A DNA stretch of 64,000 nt from Rhodocyclales bacterium (GTDB taxonomy: Bacteria; Pseudomonadota; Gammaproteobacteria; Burkholderiales; Rhodocyclaceae): contig JACRPA010000002.1 of NCBI GenBank assembly GCA_016214145.1, positions 186,001 through 250,000 of the forward strand, in the 5' to 3' direction. Each line of letters begins with the position of its first letter. Positions within the stretch are counted from its first letter, which is position 1. Position numbers and translations under genes: made by a program. The notes beneath the pieces are model-generated. The model saw only the letters and a list, made by a program, of their open reading frames with translations, had not been told where the DNA came from and searched no databases. Shown piece after piece: positions 21,989-31,383 of this stretch.

Positions 21989-22489
21989 ATGTCGCAACGG
22001 GGCATGGTCATCGACAGCCTTGAGTTTGCACGACGGCACGGGGCGTTGTCCGGTCGTCTTCAACTCGGCACCCTGCCACGGCTGACCGATGTCCTTTTTG
22101 ATGTCTCCGGCAGCCTGGATTACGAGGTGTCCGGCGAAACAGCGGGAGACGAAGTCTTCCTGGCCCTGAAGCTTGAAGGGCCGCTGCGGCTGACTTGCCA
22201 GCGTTGCCTGGGCGCACTGGAATTTGCGTTAAGCGTGCGCAGTCGGGTGATGTTGGTCGAGCCAGGTTCGCCTTGGCCCGATGACAGCCACGTCGGCGGG
22301 CTGGAGGATGAAGCCTGCGATGCGATCGAGGCGTCGCGCGAGTTGGATACCACCCCTCTGCTGGAGGAGGAAATCCTGCTAGCCTTGCCGATCGCCCCGC
22401 GACATGAACATTGTGAGCCGCCGGCGGCGGCGATAGTCTCGAAAGAGGCTTCTCCATTCGCGAAGTTGGCACGGCTCAAGCGCAACTAG
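21989..22489 (+). CDS. yceD: YceD/DUF177 protein
   Basis: 166 residues. The DUF177 core shows the CQRC pair near residues 71-74 and a late Cys in EHC. YceD homologues are encoded next to rpmF across bacteria and are linked to 23S rRNA/large-subunit accumulation. An internal ATG at 22004 ([11 protein letters not shown]) is a possible alternative start; the first ATG sits right at the promoter's expected start point. 31 bases separate it from rpmF. Confidence 0.88.
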   Translation: MSQRGMVIDSLEFARRHGALSGRLQLGTLPRLTDVLFDVSGSLDYEVSGETAGDEVFLALKLEGPLRLTCQRCLGALEFALSVRSRVMLVEPGSPWPDDSHVGGLEDEACDAIEASRELDTTPLLEEEILLALPIAPRHEHCEPPAAAIVSKEASPFAKLARLKRN

Positions 22490-22520
22490 TTTTTTCGAAT
22501 ACGTTATTGAGGAGCACAAC

Positions 22521-22700
22521 ATGGCTGTCCAACAGAACAAGAAGTCACCTTCGAAGCGCGGCATGCACCGCGCTCATGACTTCCTGACCAATCCGCCGCT
22601 GGCCGTCGAGTCGACTACGGGTGAAACCCATCTGCGCCATCACGTCAGCCCGAGCGGCTATTACCGCGGCAAGAAGGTCGTCAAGACCAAGGGCGAGTAA
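22521..22700 (+). CDS. rpmF: 50S ribosomal protein L32
   Basis: 59 residues, complete: [20 protein letters not shown] start, the conserved [14 protein letters not shown] segment and a basic tail. No zinc Cys pair, so the Cys-minus form. A strong GAGGAG ribosome-binding site lies six bases before the ATG. Second gene of the yceD operon. Confidence 0.97.
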   Translation: MAVQQNKKSPSKRGMHRAHDFLTNPPLAVESTTGETHLRHHVSPSGYYRGKKVVKTKGE

Positions 22701-22771
22701 TTCCTGGCTAGCGGTGCCCGCCCGTCGTGGAGTCGCCGCCGCCTGCTTCCACCAGAACCAATAGCGCGTCG

Positions 22772-23791
22772 ATGGACGTCACCATCGCGATCGACTGCAT
22801 GGGTGGCGATTTCGGCCCATCCATCACGTTGCCCGCCGTTATCCATTTCCTGCAACGCGACGATCAGGCGAAAGTGATCCTGGTCGGCCTGCCTGCGGAG
22901 GTAGAGGGGGCCGTGGCAAGGGAGAAGCGGCGCTTCGGCGACCGATTGCGCTTTCGGGCTGCCAGTGAAGTGGTCGGCATGGATGATTCGCTTGCCACCG
23001 CGCTACGCATCAAGAAGGATTCCTCGATGCGGGTGGCGGTAGACCTGGTAAAGGCAGGTGAAGCGCAGGCGGCTGTCTCGGCCGGCAACACTGGTGCGTT
23101 GATGGCAATTTCCCGTTTTGTGCTCAAGACCTTGCCCGGCATTGACCGGCCTGCCATCGCCAGCATACTGCCGACCCTGAGGGGATACACTTATGTCCTC
23201 GATCTGGGAGCCAACGTGGATTGCGAGCCGCAGCATCTCCTGCAATTCGGCATCATGGCCGACCTGTTGTATTCTGCCGTCGAGCACAAGGAGCGCCCCA
23301 CGGTCGGGCTGCTGAACATCGGCGAAGAGGACATCAAGGGAAATGAGGTGGTGAAGCAGGCCGGCGATTTGCTCAAGGAGAGCGGCCTCAATTTTTTCGG
23401 CAATGTCGAAGGTAACGATATCTACAAGGGAACAACGGATATCGTGGTCTGCGACGGTTTTGTCGGCAATGTCCTGCTAAAAACCTCCGAAGGCCTTGCC
23501 CGCATGCTGGCCACCTTCCTGCGCGAAGAGTTCAGCCGCAACCCGCTAAGAAAAATCGCCGCGCTCTTCGCATTGCCGGCGCTCAACGGCTTCAAGAAAC
23601 GCGTCGATCCGCGCCGCTACAACGGCGCCAGTTTGCTCGGCCTGCGAGGTATCGTCGTCAAGAGCCACGGTTCGGCGGACCAGATGGCCTTTGCCAACGC
23701 TATCGAACGAGCAGCAGAAGCCGCTCGCAACCGGCTGGTCGAGCGCATCAGCGAACGCATGGCGCGGAATGCGCCGCAAACGGTCCAGTAA
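22772..23791 (+). CDS. plsX: Phosphate acyltransferase PlsX
   Basis: 339 residues. N-terminal [14 protein letters not shown] glycine motif, NTGALMA near 110 and GANVDCEP near 150 are typical. It forms acyl-phosphate from acyl-ACP, feeding PlsY in phospholipid synthesis. The ATG at 22772 places the family motif at the N-terminus; a GTG 45 bases upstream is less likely. The stop is immediately followed by the fabH ATG. Confidence 0.95.
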   Translation: MDVTIAIDCMGGDFGPSITLPAVIHFLQRDDQAKVILVGLPAEVEGAVAREKRRFGDRLRFRAASEVVGMDDSLATALRIKKDSSMRVAVDLVKAGEAQAAVSAGNTGALMAISRFVLKTLPGIDRPAIASILPTLRGYTYVLDLGANVDCEPQHLLQFGIMADLLYSAVEHKERPTVGLLNIGEEDIKGNEVVKQAGDLLKESGLNFFGNVEGNDIYKGTTDIVVCDGFVGNVLLKTSEGLARMLATFLREEFSRNPLRKIAALFALPALNGFKKRVDPRRYNGASLLGLRGIVVKSHGSADQMAFANAIERAAEAARNRLVERISERMARNAPQTVQ

Positions 23792-24751
23792 ATGCACGCA
23801 CGAATTACCGGCACGGGTAGTTATCTGCCGCCTACGGCGCTGTCCAATAACGACCTGGTGGCGCGCGGCGTCGACACGTCAGATGAATGGATAGTCGAGC
23901 GAACAGGCATCCGTAGCCGACACCTGGCCGACGACAGTCAAATGGCTAGCGATCTGGCGTTGGAAGCCAGCTTGAAGGCAATCGCCGCAGCCGGCATCCC
24001 GGCCGGCAAGATCGATCTCATCATTCTGGCCACTTCGACGCCCGATTACATCTTTCCAAGCACGGCCTGCCTGTTGCAGTCCAAATTGGGGATCCGCGGT
24101 GCCGCGGCCTTCGATGTGCAGGCCGTCTGCAGCGGTTTTGCCTATGCGCTAACCGTGGCGGAGAAATTCATCCAATCTGGCAGCCACCGTTGCGCGTTGG
24201 TGGTCGGCACCGAAATATTCTCGCGCATTCTCGACTGGAATGATCGGGGAACCTGCGTCCTTTTTGGCGATGGTGCCGGCGCGGTGATTCTCGAAGCCAG
24301 CGAGGAAACGGGCATTCTCGCCAGCGCGCTGCATGCCGACGGTTCGCAGCACGGCATGCTCGAAGTGCCGGGAAATATCTGCAGCGGCAAGGTGGTCGGC
24401 CAGCCTTTCGTGAAAATGGATGGTCCTGCAGTATTCAAATTTGCCGTCAAGGTGCTGGCCGAAGTTGCGCAAGAGGTGCTGGAACGTGCGGGGTTGGATG
24501 CCGCTGCGATCGATTGGCTGATCCCGCATCAGGCGAATATTCGTATCATCCAGTCGACGGCAAAAAAGCTCGGCCTGCCGATGGAGAAGATCATCACCAC
24601 CGTGGACAGGCACGGCAACACCTCGGCCGCATCGATCCCGCTTGCGCTGGATACTGCCGTGAGGGATGGACGCATCAAGCGCGGCGACACCTTGATGCTG
24701 GAAGGCGTCGGCGGCGGCTTCACTTGGGGCGCGGTCCTTCTCAAGTTCTGA
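23792..24751 (+). CDS. fabH: Beta-ketoacyl-ACP synthase III
   Basis: 319 residues. Catalytic C113 (AVCSGF), His in [10 protein letters not shown] near 245 and Asn in [10 protein letters not shown] near 275 complete the Cys-His-Asn triad. Condenses acetyl-CoA with malonyl-ACP to start fatty-acid synthesis. Directly abuts plsX; fabD follows after 16 bases. Confidence 0.96.
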   Translation: MHARITGTGSYLPPTALSNNDLVARGVDTSDEWIVERTGIRSRHLADDSQMASDLALEASLKAIAAAGIPAGKIDLIILATSTPDYIFPSTACLLQSKLGIRGAAAFDVQAVCSGFAYALTVAEKFIQSGSHRCALVVGTEIFSRILDWNDRGTCVLFGDGAGAVILEASEETGILASALHADGSQHGMLEVPGNICSGKVVGQPFVKMDGPAVFKFAVKVLAEVAQEVLERAGLDAAAIDWLIPHQANIRIIQSTAKKLGLPMEKIITTVDRHGNTSAASIPLALDTAVRDGRIKRGDTLMLEGVGGGFTWGAVLLKF

Positions 24752-24767
24752 TCGGTTCCGACCATAC

Positions 24768-25700
24768 ATGAAATTTGCGCTCGTTTTTCCAGGACAGGGC
24801 TCCCAGTCGCTGGGCATGATGGCCGCCTATGGTGACAGCCTGGTTATTCGCCAGACCTATGACGAAGCTTCCGAGGCGCTCGGTCGCGATCTCTGGCGAC
24901 TAGTGACTGAAGGACCGGTCGAGGCGCTCAGCCAGACGGTGAATACGCAGCCACTGATGCTGACGGCGGGCATTGCCGTGTATCGATTGTGGCGTGAAAA
25001 AGGCGGCAAGGTGCCCTGCATGGTCGCTGGCCATAGCCTAGGTGAGTATTCGGCGCTGGTTGCAGCCGGCGTGCTGCGCTTCGGCGATGCGGTACCGCTG
25101 GTCGAACTCCGCGCCATGGCCATGCAGGAGGCGGTTCCGTCCGGTGCAGGCGCCATGGCTGCCATTCTTGGACTCGATGCAGCCGCTGTAATAGCTACCT
25201 GCAACGACAGCGCCCAGGGCCAGGTCGTCGAAGCGGTCAATTTCAATACCCCCGAACAGATCGTTATTGCCGGCCATGCCGCCGCCGTGCACCGCGCCGC
25301 AGACGCAGCAAAGGCAAAAGGGGCCAAGCGTGCCGTCCTGCTGCCAGTTTCGGCGCCGTTTCATTGTTCCCTGATGAAGCCTGCTGCAGAGCGCTTGCGC
25401 CAAGGACTTGCCGACCTGTCCATCTCGGCGCCACAGATACCGGTGGTGAATAACGCGGATGTGGCCTGCCTGACAGATCCTCAACAGATCAAGGATGCAC
25501 TGGTGCGGCAGGCAGCTTCGCCGGTCCGCTGGGTTGAAACCATGCAGACCATGGCAGGGCAGGGCGTCACCCACGTCTATGAATGCGGTCCTGGCAAGGT
25601 GCTGGCGGGCTTGGTCAAGCGCTGCGCCGACGGCCTTGTCGGCGGTGCGATGGCCGATCTGACCGGGCTTGAAGCGGCTTTGACCGCAACTAACGCGTAG
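24768..25700 (+). CDS. fabD: Malonyl-CoA:ACP transacylase
   Basis: 310 residues. Nucleophile S90 in GHSLGEYSA, QGSQ near 10-13, the Arg of ELRAMAMQ and the His of APFHCSLM near 200 are visible. Moves malonyl from CoA to ACP. Seven bases before fabG. Confidence 0.96.
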   Translation: MKFALVFPGQGSQSLGMMAAYGDSLVIRQTYDEASEALGRDLWRLVTEGPVEALSQTVNTQPLMLTAGIAVYRLWREKGGKVPCMVAGHSLGEYSALVAAGVLRFGDAVPLVELRAMAMQEAVPSGAGAMAAILGLDAAAVIATCNDSAQGQVVEAVNFNTPEQIVIAGHAAAVHRAADAAKAKGAKRAVLLPVSAPFHCSLMKPAAERLRQGLADLSISAPQIPVVNNADVACLTDPQQIKDALVRQAASPVRWVETMQTMAGQGVTHVYECGPGKVLAGLVKRCADGLVGGAMADLTGLEAALTATNA

Positions 25701-25707
25701 AGGAAAC

Positions 25708-26448
25708 ATGCTGAAAGGTCAAATTGCTCTGGTGACGGGCGCTTCGCGCGGAATCGGGCGTGCCATCGCACTGGATCTGGGAAAAGAGGGAGCCACGGTC
25801 ATCGGAACCGCCACAACCGAGGCAGGTGCGGCAGACATTCAGAAGGCGCTTGATGCAGCCCATATCCAAGGATGGGGAGCCGTGCTCAATGTCACCGATG
25901 CCGCCGCCTGCGAAGCGGTCATGGACGGGATTGAGAAAAGATTCGGCCCGGTTTCGGTTCTGGTGAACAATGCCGGCATCACACGCGACAACCTAGCCAT
26001 GCGCATGAAGGACGATGAGTGGGATGCAGTGCTGGATACCAATCTAAAGGCCGTTTTTCGTCTCTCCAAGGCTGTCATGCGTGGCATGATGAAGGCGCGT
26101 TTCGGCCGTATCATCAACATCACATCCGTGGTGGGCAGTTCGGGAAATCCCGGCCAAGCCAACTATGCTGCCGCCAAGGCCGGCGTGGCCGGCATGAGCC
26201 GCGCTCTGGCGCGCGAACTGGGTAGCCGTAACATCACCGTGAATTGTGTAGCGCCAGGTTTCATCGACACCGACATGACAAAGGCCCTGCCGGATGCGCA
26301 GCGCGATGCACTGCTTGGGCAGATTCCGCTCGGCCGGCTCGGCCATTCGGAAGAGATCGCAGCGGCGGTGGCATTCCTCGCCTCGCCACGAGCGGGATAT
26401 ATCACAGGCACAACTCTGCATGTCAATGGCGGCATGTACATGGATTGA
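25708..26448 (+). CDS. fabG: 3-oxoacyl-ACP reductase
   Basis: 246 residues, short-chain dehydrogenase. NADPH motif TGASRGIG at 10-17, NNAG near 87, catalytic Ser in ITSVVGSSGN, Tyr-Lys in YAAAKAG near 151-155, and the PGFIDTDMT loop. AGGAAAC precedes the ATG. Last gene before the acpP promoter/terminator element. Confidence 0.96.
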   Translation: MLKGQIALVTGASRGIGRAIALDLGKEGATVIGTATTEAGAADIQKALDAAHIQGWGAVLNVTDAAACEAVMDGIEKRFGPVSVLVNNAGITRDNLAMRMKDDEWDAVLDTNLKAVFRLSKAVMRGMMKARFGRIINITSVVGSSGNPGQANYAAAKAGVAGMSRALARELGSRNITVNCVAPGFIDTDMTKALPDAQRDALLGQIPLGRLGHSEEIAAAVAFLASPRAGYITGTTLHVNGGMYMD

Positions 26449-26456
26449 TCTCGGGT

Positions 26457-26499
26457 TTGGTCGGGCTAGCCCTTTCTGTTAAAATAGCCCGGTTTTTTT
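26457..26499 (+). promoter_or_regulatory. acpP promoter overlapping a terminator hairpin
   Basis: Candidate -35 TTGGTC (26457-26462), 17-base spacer and -10 TAAAAT (26480-26485). The same bases form a stem CGGGCTA (26462-26468) / TAGCCCG (26485-26491) followed by G and seven T (26493-26499), the form of an intrinsic terminator for transcripts arriving from fabG. Confidence 0.6.
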
Positions 26500-26536
26500 C
26501 TCGTCATACCCGCTAAAAAGGGAAGGAGCAAAACAC

Positions 26537-26776
26537 ATGGAGAATATTGAACAACGCGTCAAGAAGATCGTTGCCGAGCAGCTAGGCGTCAACGAATCCG
26601 AGATCAAGATCGAGTCGTCGTTTGTGGACGATCTTGGAGCAGATTCCCTTGACACGGTTGAACTTGTCATGGCTCTGGAAGAGGAGTTTGAGTGTGAAAT
26701 TCCGGATGAAGAGGCCGAGAAGATCACCACCGTCCAGCAGGCGATCGATTACATCAACGCTCACCTCAAGAAGTAA
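26537..26776 (+). CDS. acpP: Acyl carrier protein
   Basis: 79 residues, acidic four-helix carrier. S37 in GADSLDT is the 4'-phosphopantetheine attachment site (loaded by AcpS encoded at 40.6 kb). Strong AAGGAG ribosome-binding site. It lies behind its own promoter candidate, consistent with the high demand for ACP compared with the flanking fab enzymes. Confidence 0.97.
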   Translation: MENIEQRVKKIVAEQLGVNESEIKIESSFVDDLGADSLDTVELVMALEEEFECEIPDEEAEKITTVQQAIDYINAHLKK

Positions 26777-26811
26777 ACCTCTTCTTCCCCCCCGAGCAGG
26801 AGCTAAGTGAA

Positions 26812-28044
26812 GTGGCACGCCGCAGGGTAGTGGTCACCGGTTTGGGCATCGTTTCGCCCGTCGGCAATACAGTTCAGGAATCCTGGGACAACATTGTTGC
26901 AGGCAAGAGCGGTATTGGGCCAATTACCCGTTTTGATGCCTCAACCTTCAAATCGCGCATTGCCGGCGAAGTGAAGGGGTTCGACGTGGCTGCCTATCTC
27001 GCTCCCAAGGAAGCGCGCCGGATGGATGTCTTCATCCACTACGGCATGGCGGCGGGAATCCAAGCGATCAAGGATTCTGGTCTGGCCATAACCCCCGAGA
27101 ATGCCGACCGCGTCGGGGTCAATATTGGCTCCGGCATCGGTGGTTTGCCGATGATCGAGGATACGCACAACGATTTTCTCGGTGGCGGTCCGCGCAAGAT
27201 TTCGCCCTTCTTCATTCCGGGCACCATCATCAATATGATTTCGGGCAACCTCTCGATCATGTTTGGACTGAAGGGGCCTAATCTCGCGGTCGTGACGGCG
27301 TGCACGACGGGATTGCATGCCATTGGCACCAGCTTCCGCATGATCCAGTATGGTGATGCCGACGCTATGGTTTGCGGCGGGGCGGAATCCACGGTGACCC
27401 CGTTGGCCATAGGCGGCTTTGCCTCGGCGCAAGCCCTGTCCACCCGCAATGACGACCCGGCGACAGCCAGCCGCCCTTGGGACAAGGGGCGCGACGGGTT
27501 CGTTCTTGGCGAAGGCGCGGGAGTGCTGGTCCTTGAAGAATACGAGCATGCAAAAAGCCGCGGGGCCAGGATCTATGTCGAGGTGGCGGGTTTTGGCATG
27601 AGCGGGGATGCCTTCCACATGACCGCGCCTGATACCGATGGGCCGCGTCGCAGCATGATAAACGCGCTCCATGATGCGGGGATCAACCCGGATCAGGTCC
27701 AGTACCTTAATGCCCACGGCACATCGACGCCGCTGGGAGATAAGAACGAGACGGATGCCATCAAGCTGGCATTCGGCGATGTCGCCCGCAATTTGGTGGT
27801 GAATTCGACCAAGTCCATGACTGGCCATCTGTTGGGCGGTGCCGGCGGTCTTGAGTCGGCACTGACGGTGCTCGCGGTGCATCACCAGATTTCGCCGCCG
27901 ACCATCAACATCTTCGACCAGGATCCGGAGTGCGATCTGGACTATTGTGCCAATACGGCACGTCAGATCAAGATCGGAATCGCCCTGAAGAACAATTTCG
28001 GATTCGGCGGGACCAACGGCACGCTGGCTTTCCGGCGGATCTGA
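26812..28044 (+). CDS. fabF: Beta-ketoacyl-ACP synthase II
   Basis: 410 residues, GTG start preceded by AGGAG. Active-site C164 (VTACTTGLHAIG), H in NAHGTSTP near 303 and H in MTGHLLGGAGG near 340, and the GFGGTN C-terminal loop. Elongates acyl-ACP. Follows acpP by 35 bases as in most proteobacteria. Confidence 0.96.
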   Translation: MARRRVVVTGLGIVSPVGNTVQESWDNIVAGKSGIGPITRFDASTFKSRIAGEVKGFDVAAYLAPKEARRMDVFIHYGMAAGIQAIKDSGLAITPENADRVGVNIGSGIGGLPMIEDTHNDFLGGGPRKISPFFIPGTIINMISGNLSIMFGLKGPNLAVVTACTTGLHAIGTSFRMIQYGDADAMVCGGAESTVTPLAIGGFASAQALSTRNDDPATASRPWDKGRDGFVLGEGAGVLVLEEYEHAKSRGARIYVEVAGFGMSGDAFHMTAPDTDGPRRSMINALHDAGINPDQVQYLNAHGTSTPLGDKNETDAIKLAFGDVARNLVVNSTKSMTGHLLGGAGGLESALTVLAVHHQISPPTINIFDQDPECDLDYCANTARQIKIGIALKNNFGFGGTNGTLAFRRI

Positions 28045-28065
28045 CCCCAGCGCACATACAGCCGG

Positions 28066-28494
28066 ATGCACCTTCCGCGCCGGCTTGTACTACGCTCTTC
28101 ACGTTCCCTGGCAATTGCGCTGGCCCTGCTGCACCTCGCAGCCTTGGCCAGCTTGTTGCCGCTACTGCTTGCGCTGTGGCTCAAATTGGCATTGGCCGCA
28201 GTAATCGCGGTGTCTGCTTGCATTTCAATTCGCCGTCATGCTCTGCTCCTTGCCGCGTCTTCAATACACGAACTGGTTTTGAAGGCCGACGGCACGGTCG
28301 AGGGGGTGCGGAACGAAGGGGGGCGGCTTGAGGCAAAAGTATCCGGGAAAACAACCGTTCTGCCTTGGTTGATCGTGATACTGCTTGTCTTGCCGGGCTC
28401 GCGGCGCTTGCTTCCGCTGGTGATTCTGCCGGATTCGCTGCCGACAGAAGAAGAGCGGTTCTTGCGCGCTTGGCTGCGCTGGATGCTTATTTGA
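28066..28494 (+). CDS. ygfX: YgfX-like inner-membrane protein
   Basis: 142 residues. Two hydrophobic helices near 15-50 (LALLHLAALASLLPLL and LALAAVIAVSAC) are followed by a soluble part with an ELVLKADG strand and a C-terminal LRWMLI. This pattern matches YgfX/CptA (DUF1434), described in E. coli as the membrane partner of SdhE and as a proposed cytoskeleton-targeting toxin. Its usual partner SdhE is not adjacent. It ends eight bases inside the convergent nadB gene. Confidence 0.65.
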   Translation: MHLPRRLVLRSSRSLAIALALLHLAALASLLPLLLALWLKLALAAVIAVSACISIRRHALLLAASSIHELVLKADGTVEGVRNEGGRLEAKVSGKTTVLPWLIVILLVLPGSRRLLPLVILPDSLPTEEERFLRAWLRWMLI

Positions 28495-30073
28495 GGCGGT
28501 TGCGCAGAAAGGTGTTGCGAGCCGTTGCGAGGGTCGCCGGGTAATCACGGCTGGAATGTAGGCCTCGGCTTTCCCGTCGCCTCTGGGCGCATCGGACTAT
28601 CAGGTCGGCGGTCAATACGAGGTTGCGCAGTTCGATCAGGTCGTTCGTCACGCGGAAGTTGGCGTAGTACTCGTCGATCTCCCTCTCCAGCAGGCGGATG
28701 CGGTGGCGGGCTCGTTCAAGGCGCTTGTTGGTTCGCACGATGCCGACGTAGTCCCACATGAAGCGGCGCAATTCGTCCCAGTTGTGCGAGAGAACGATTT
28801 CCTCGTCGGCATCCGTAACGCGGCTCTCGTCCCAGGGCGGCAGGACTGACAGTGGGTGTCGCCCCGACTTGAGGATGTCCTCGGCGGCTGCGGCGGAAAA
28901 AACCAGGCATTCGAGCAGGGAATTGCTGGCCAGCCGATTGGCCCCATGGAGGCCGGTGAAGGCGGTTTCACCCACCGCATAGAGGCCGGGCAGGGCGGTA
29001 CGGGCGGAGAATTCGGTGACGATGCCGCCACATGCATAGTGCGCCGCCGGCACAACTGGTATGGGCTGGCGGGTAATGTCGATGCCAAGCTCAAGGCAGC
29101 GGGCATGGATGTTCGGGAAATGCTCAATCAGGAAATCGGCCGGTTTGTGCGTCATGTCGAGATAGACGCAATCGAGGCCGCGCTTCTTCATCTCGAGGTC
29201 GATGGCGCGAGCCACGATATCGCGAGGAGCCAATTCGGCGCGAGGGTCGTGCTCAGGCATGAAGCGTTCGCCTTCAGGTAGGCGCAGTATGCCGCCTTCC
29301 CCCCGCATGGCCTCCGTGATGAGAAAAGTCTTCGCATGGGGGTGGTAAAGGCAGGTCGGATGAAACTGGATGAACTCCATGTTGGCCACTCGGCAGCCGG
29401 CACGCCAGGCCATGGCAATGCCGTCTCCGGTCGCCGTATCGGGATTGGTGGTGTAGAGGTAAACCTTGCCTGTGCCGCCGGTGGCCAGAACCGTATTCGG
29501 TGCGGCAAAGGTTTCCACATGGTCTGCCCGCTTGTCGAGAACATAGGCCCCGTGACAGCCGCTGTCCGGCAATCCGAACTTGGTACCGGTGATGAGGTCG
29601 ATGGCAATATGGTGCTCGTACACCGCAATGTTCGGATGAGCCCGCAGATTTTGTGTCAGGGTATTCTGCACTGCCGAACCGGTAGCATCGGCAACATGGA
29701 TGACGCGACGGTGGCTATGTCCGCCCTCGCGGGTGAGGTGATAGCCGGATCCCGAGGCGTCGCGCGTGAATGGCACCCCTTGGCGGATGAGCCAGTCGAT
29801 GGCTGCCTTGCCTCGTTCCACGACGAAGCGGGTCGTGCGGGGGTTGCACAGGCCGGCGCCGGCAATCAGAGTGTCCTTGATGTGAGCCTCGATCGAGTCG
29901 GCATCGTCCAGCGCTGCGGCGATGCCCCCTTGGGCACGGTTGCTGGCGCTGTCTTCAAGTGATCGCTTGGTGACCAAGGCGACCTTCTTGTGCGGAGCCA
30001 GTTGGAGCGCCAAAGACTGGCCAGCCAAGCCGCTGCCGATGATCAGGACGTCGAAAACCTGCACAGGGGACAT
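28487..30073 (-). CDS. nadB: L-aspartate oxidase
   Basis: 528 residues, flavoprotein of the succinate dehydrogenase/fumarate reductase superfamily. FAD motif IIGSGLAGQSLAL at 10-22, SNRAQGGIAA near 44-53, the catalytic Arg region and the C-terminal helical domain (RRESRGLHSSRDYP) are present. Oxidises aspartate to iminoaspartate for NAD synthesis. Divergent from rpoE with 195 bases between; 3' end overlaps ygfX by eight bases. Confidence 0.95.
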   Translation of the reverse strand: MSPVQVFDVLIIGSGLAGQSLALQLAPHKKVALVTKRSLEDSASNRAQGGIAAALDDADSIEAHIKDTLIAGAGLCNPRTTRFVVERGKAAIDWLIRQGVPFTRDASGSGYHLTREGGHSHRRVIHVADATGSAVQNTLTQNLRAHPNIAVYEHHIAIDLITGTKFGLPDSGCHGAYVLDKRADHVETFAAPNTVLATGGTGKVYLYTTNPDTATGDGIAMAWRAGCRVANMEFIQFHPTCLYHPHAKTFLITEAMRGEGGILRLPEGERFMPEHDPRAELAPRDIVARAIDLEMKKRGLDCVYLDMTHKPADFLIEHFPNIHARCLELGIDITRQPIPVVPAAHYACGGIVTEFSARTALPGLYAVGETAFTGLHGANRLASNSLLECLVFSAAAAEDILKSGRHPLSVLPPWDESRVTDADEEIVLSHNWDELRRFMWDYVGIVRTNKRLERARHRIRLLEREIDEYYANFRVTNDLIELRNLVLTADLIVRCAQRRRESRGLHSSRDYPATLATARNTFLRNRLK

Positions 30074-30093
30074 GAGGTGATAGAAGGCCCGAA

Positions 30094-30102
30094 ACTATAC
30101 CA
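30094..30102 (-). promoter_or_regulatory. Possible extended -10 for nadB
   Basis: On the minus strand TGGTATAGT matches an extended -10 (TGnTATAAT-like), about 21 bases before the nadB ATG. No clear -35. Confidence 0.35.
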
Positions 30103-30203
30103 TTGCAGGGCACGGCCGGGAAAAGGCCCTTCCGGCTGCTGAACTATTTCTGAAGGCCGCTGTCTTCCAGGTGACGACACAGCGCTGCACGGAATGCGTC
30201 AGC

Positions 30204-30238
30204 TATACTTGCGGCTGCCGGCCCGGCCTTTCCGGGCC
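30204..30238 (+). promoter_or_regulatory. rpoE upstream -10-like box and leader hairpin
   Basis: TATACT (30204-30209) could be a -10; no -35 is convincing. It is followed by a perfect hairpin GGCCCGG/CCGGGCC with CCTTT loop (30220-30238), which would sit at the 5' end of the mRNA, 30 bases before the rpoE ATG. Confidence 0.4.
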
Positions 30239-30268
30239 GAATGAACTACCAATAATACAGCCGCTCTA

Positions 30269-30868
30269 ATGGGAGAACGTGAAGTAGACCAGCAGTTGGT
30301 CGTTCGCGCGCAGCATGGCGACCAGCAAGCCTTTGGACTGCTTGTGTCGAAATACCAGCGCAAGCTGGCACGGCTGTTGTCGCGGCTGATCCGGGATTCG
30401 GCCGAGGTGGAGGACGTTGCGCAGGAGACTTTCATCAAGGCTTACCGCGCCTTGGGGAGTTTTCGGGGTGATAGTGCCTTCTACACTTGGCTGTACCGCA
30501 TCGGGATCAATACCGCGAAGAATTTTCTAGTGTCGCAAGGTCGACGGGCGCCAACCCGGACGGCATTCGACTCTGAGGAGGCAGAAAGCTTCGAGGAAGG
30601 CGAGTTGCTGCGCGACAACAATACGCCGGAACGCGTACTCCTCTCCAAGCAGATCGGAGAGACGGTGAATTCGGCGATGGAGGCGTTACCCGAGGAGCTG
30701 CGCACGGCCATCATGCTGCGCGAGATCGAGGGAATGAGCTATGAAGATATCGCAAAGATGATGGATTGCCCGATTGGCACGGTCAGATCGAGGATCTTCC
30801 GTGCGCGTGAGGCGGTTGCCGAAAAACTCAGGCCGTTGCTGGATACGGCTTCGGACAAGAGGTGGTAA
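30269..30868 (+). CDS. rpoE: Extracytoplasmic stress sigma factor RpoE/AlgU
   Basis: 199 residues. Region 2 (DQQAFGLLVSKYQRKLARL through ETFIKAYRAL and SAFYTWLYRI) and region 4 (ELRTAIMLREIEGMSYEDIAKMMDCPIGTVRSRIFRARE) match E. coli/Pseudomonas sigma-E closely. Directs the envelope-stress regulon. First gene of rpoE-rseA-mucB-rseC-degP. The start is fixed by the conserved N-terminus. Confidence 0.96.
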   Translation: MGEREVDQQLVVRAQHGDQQAFGLLVSKYQRKLARLLSRLIRDSAEVEDVAQETFIKAYRALGSFRGDSAFYTWLYRIGINTAKNFLVSQGRRAPTRTAFDSEEAESFEEGELLRDNNTPERVLLSKQIGETVNSAMEALPEELRTAIMLREIEGMSYEDIAKMMDCPIGTVRSRIFRAREAVAEKLRPLLDTASDKRW

Positions 30869-30870
30869 GG

Positions 30871-31383
30871 ATGAAGCCAGACATTTCCGCATTATTGGAC
30901 GATGAACTGGAGCAGAGCGAAGCCAGCCGAGCGATCGATGCCCTGCGGCGTGATAAGGAGTTGCAGGAGGCTTGGAACGCCTACCATATGATTGGCGATG
31001 CGTTGCGGCGATCTCCGGAGTATTCTCCGCATTTCTCCCAGCGGGTGATGGCACGGCTGGCGGAGGAACCGGTGCTGTTCGCCCCCTCCGTACGGCCGAG
31101 GCGCGCCCCCTTGCGGTTCGCGCTCCCTCTTGCCGCGGCGGTCATGGGCATGGCCGCGGTAGGGTGGGTGGCTTTGTCCCTGAACGCTCCCCAGCCGGTC
31201 GAACAGGCTGCCAAGCCGAACCCGGCCAATGAGCAGGCGGTTCTGGCCATCGACAAGTCACCTTCCGGCGCCTTGAAGGAATATCTCGTTGCTCACCAGG
31301 CGCATTCTCCAAGCGGCGGCATTCAGGGCGTGGCGCCTTACGTACGCACGGTTTCGGAGATTCGACAGAGCGGCAGACCATGA
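30871..31383 (+). CDS. rseA: Anti-sigma-E factor RseA/MucA
   Basis: 170 residues. The N-terminal cytoplasmic anti-sigma domain (SALLDDELEQSEASRAIDAL, then WNAYHMIGDALR) is followed by a single membrane helix near 88-106 and a short periplasmic tail. Binds RpoE until degraded under stress. ATG at 30871 has AGAGGTGG upstream; a GTG nine bases earlier is possible. Ends with a four-base overlap with mucB. Confidence 0.9.
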   Translation: MKPDISALLDDELEQSEASRAIDALRRDKELQEAWNAYHMIGDALRRSPEYSPHFSQRVMARLAEEPVLFAPSVRPRRAPLRFALPLAAAVMGMAAVGWVALSLNAPQPVEQAAKPNPANEQAVLAIDKSPSGALKEYLVAHQAHSPSGGIQGVAPYVRTVSEIRQSGRP

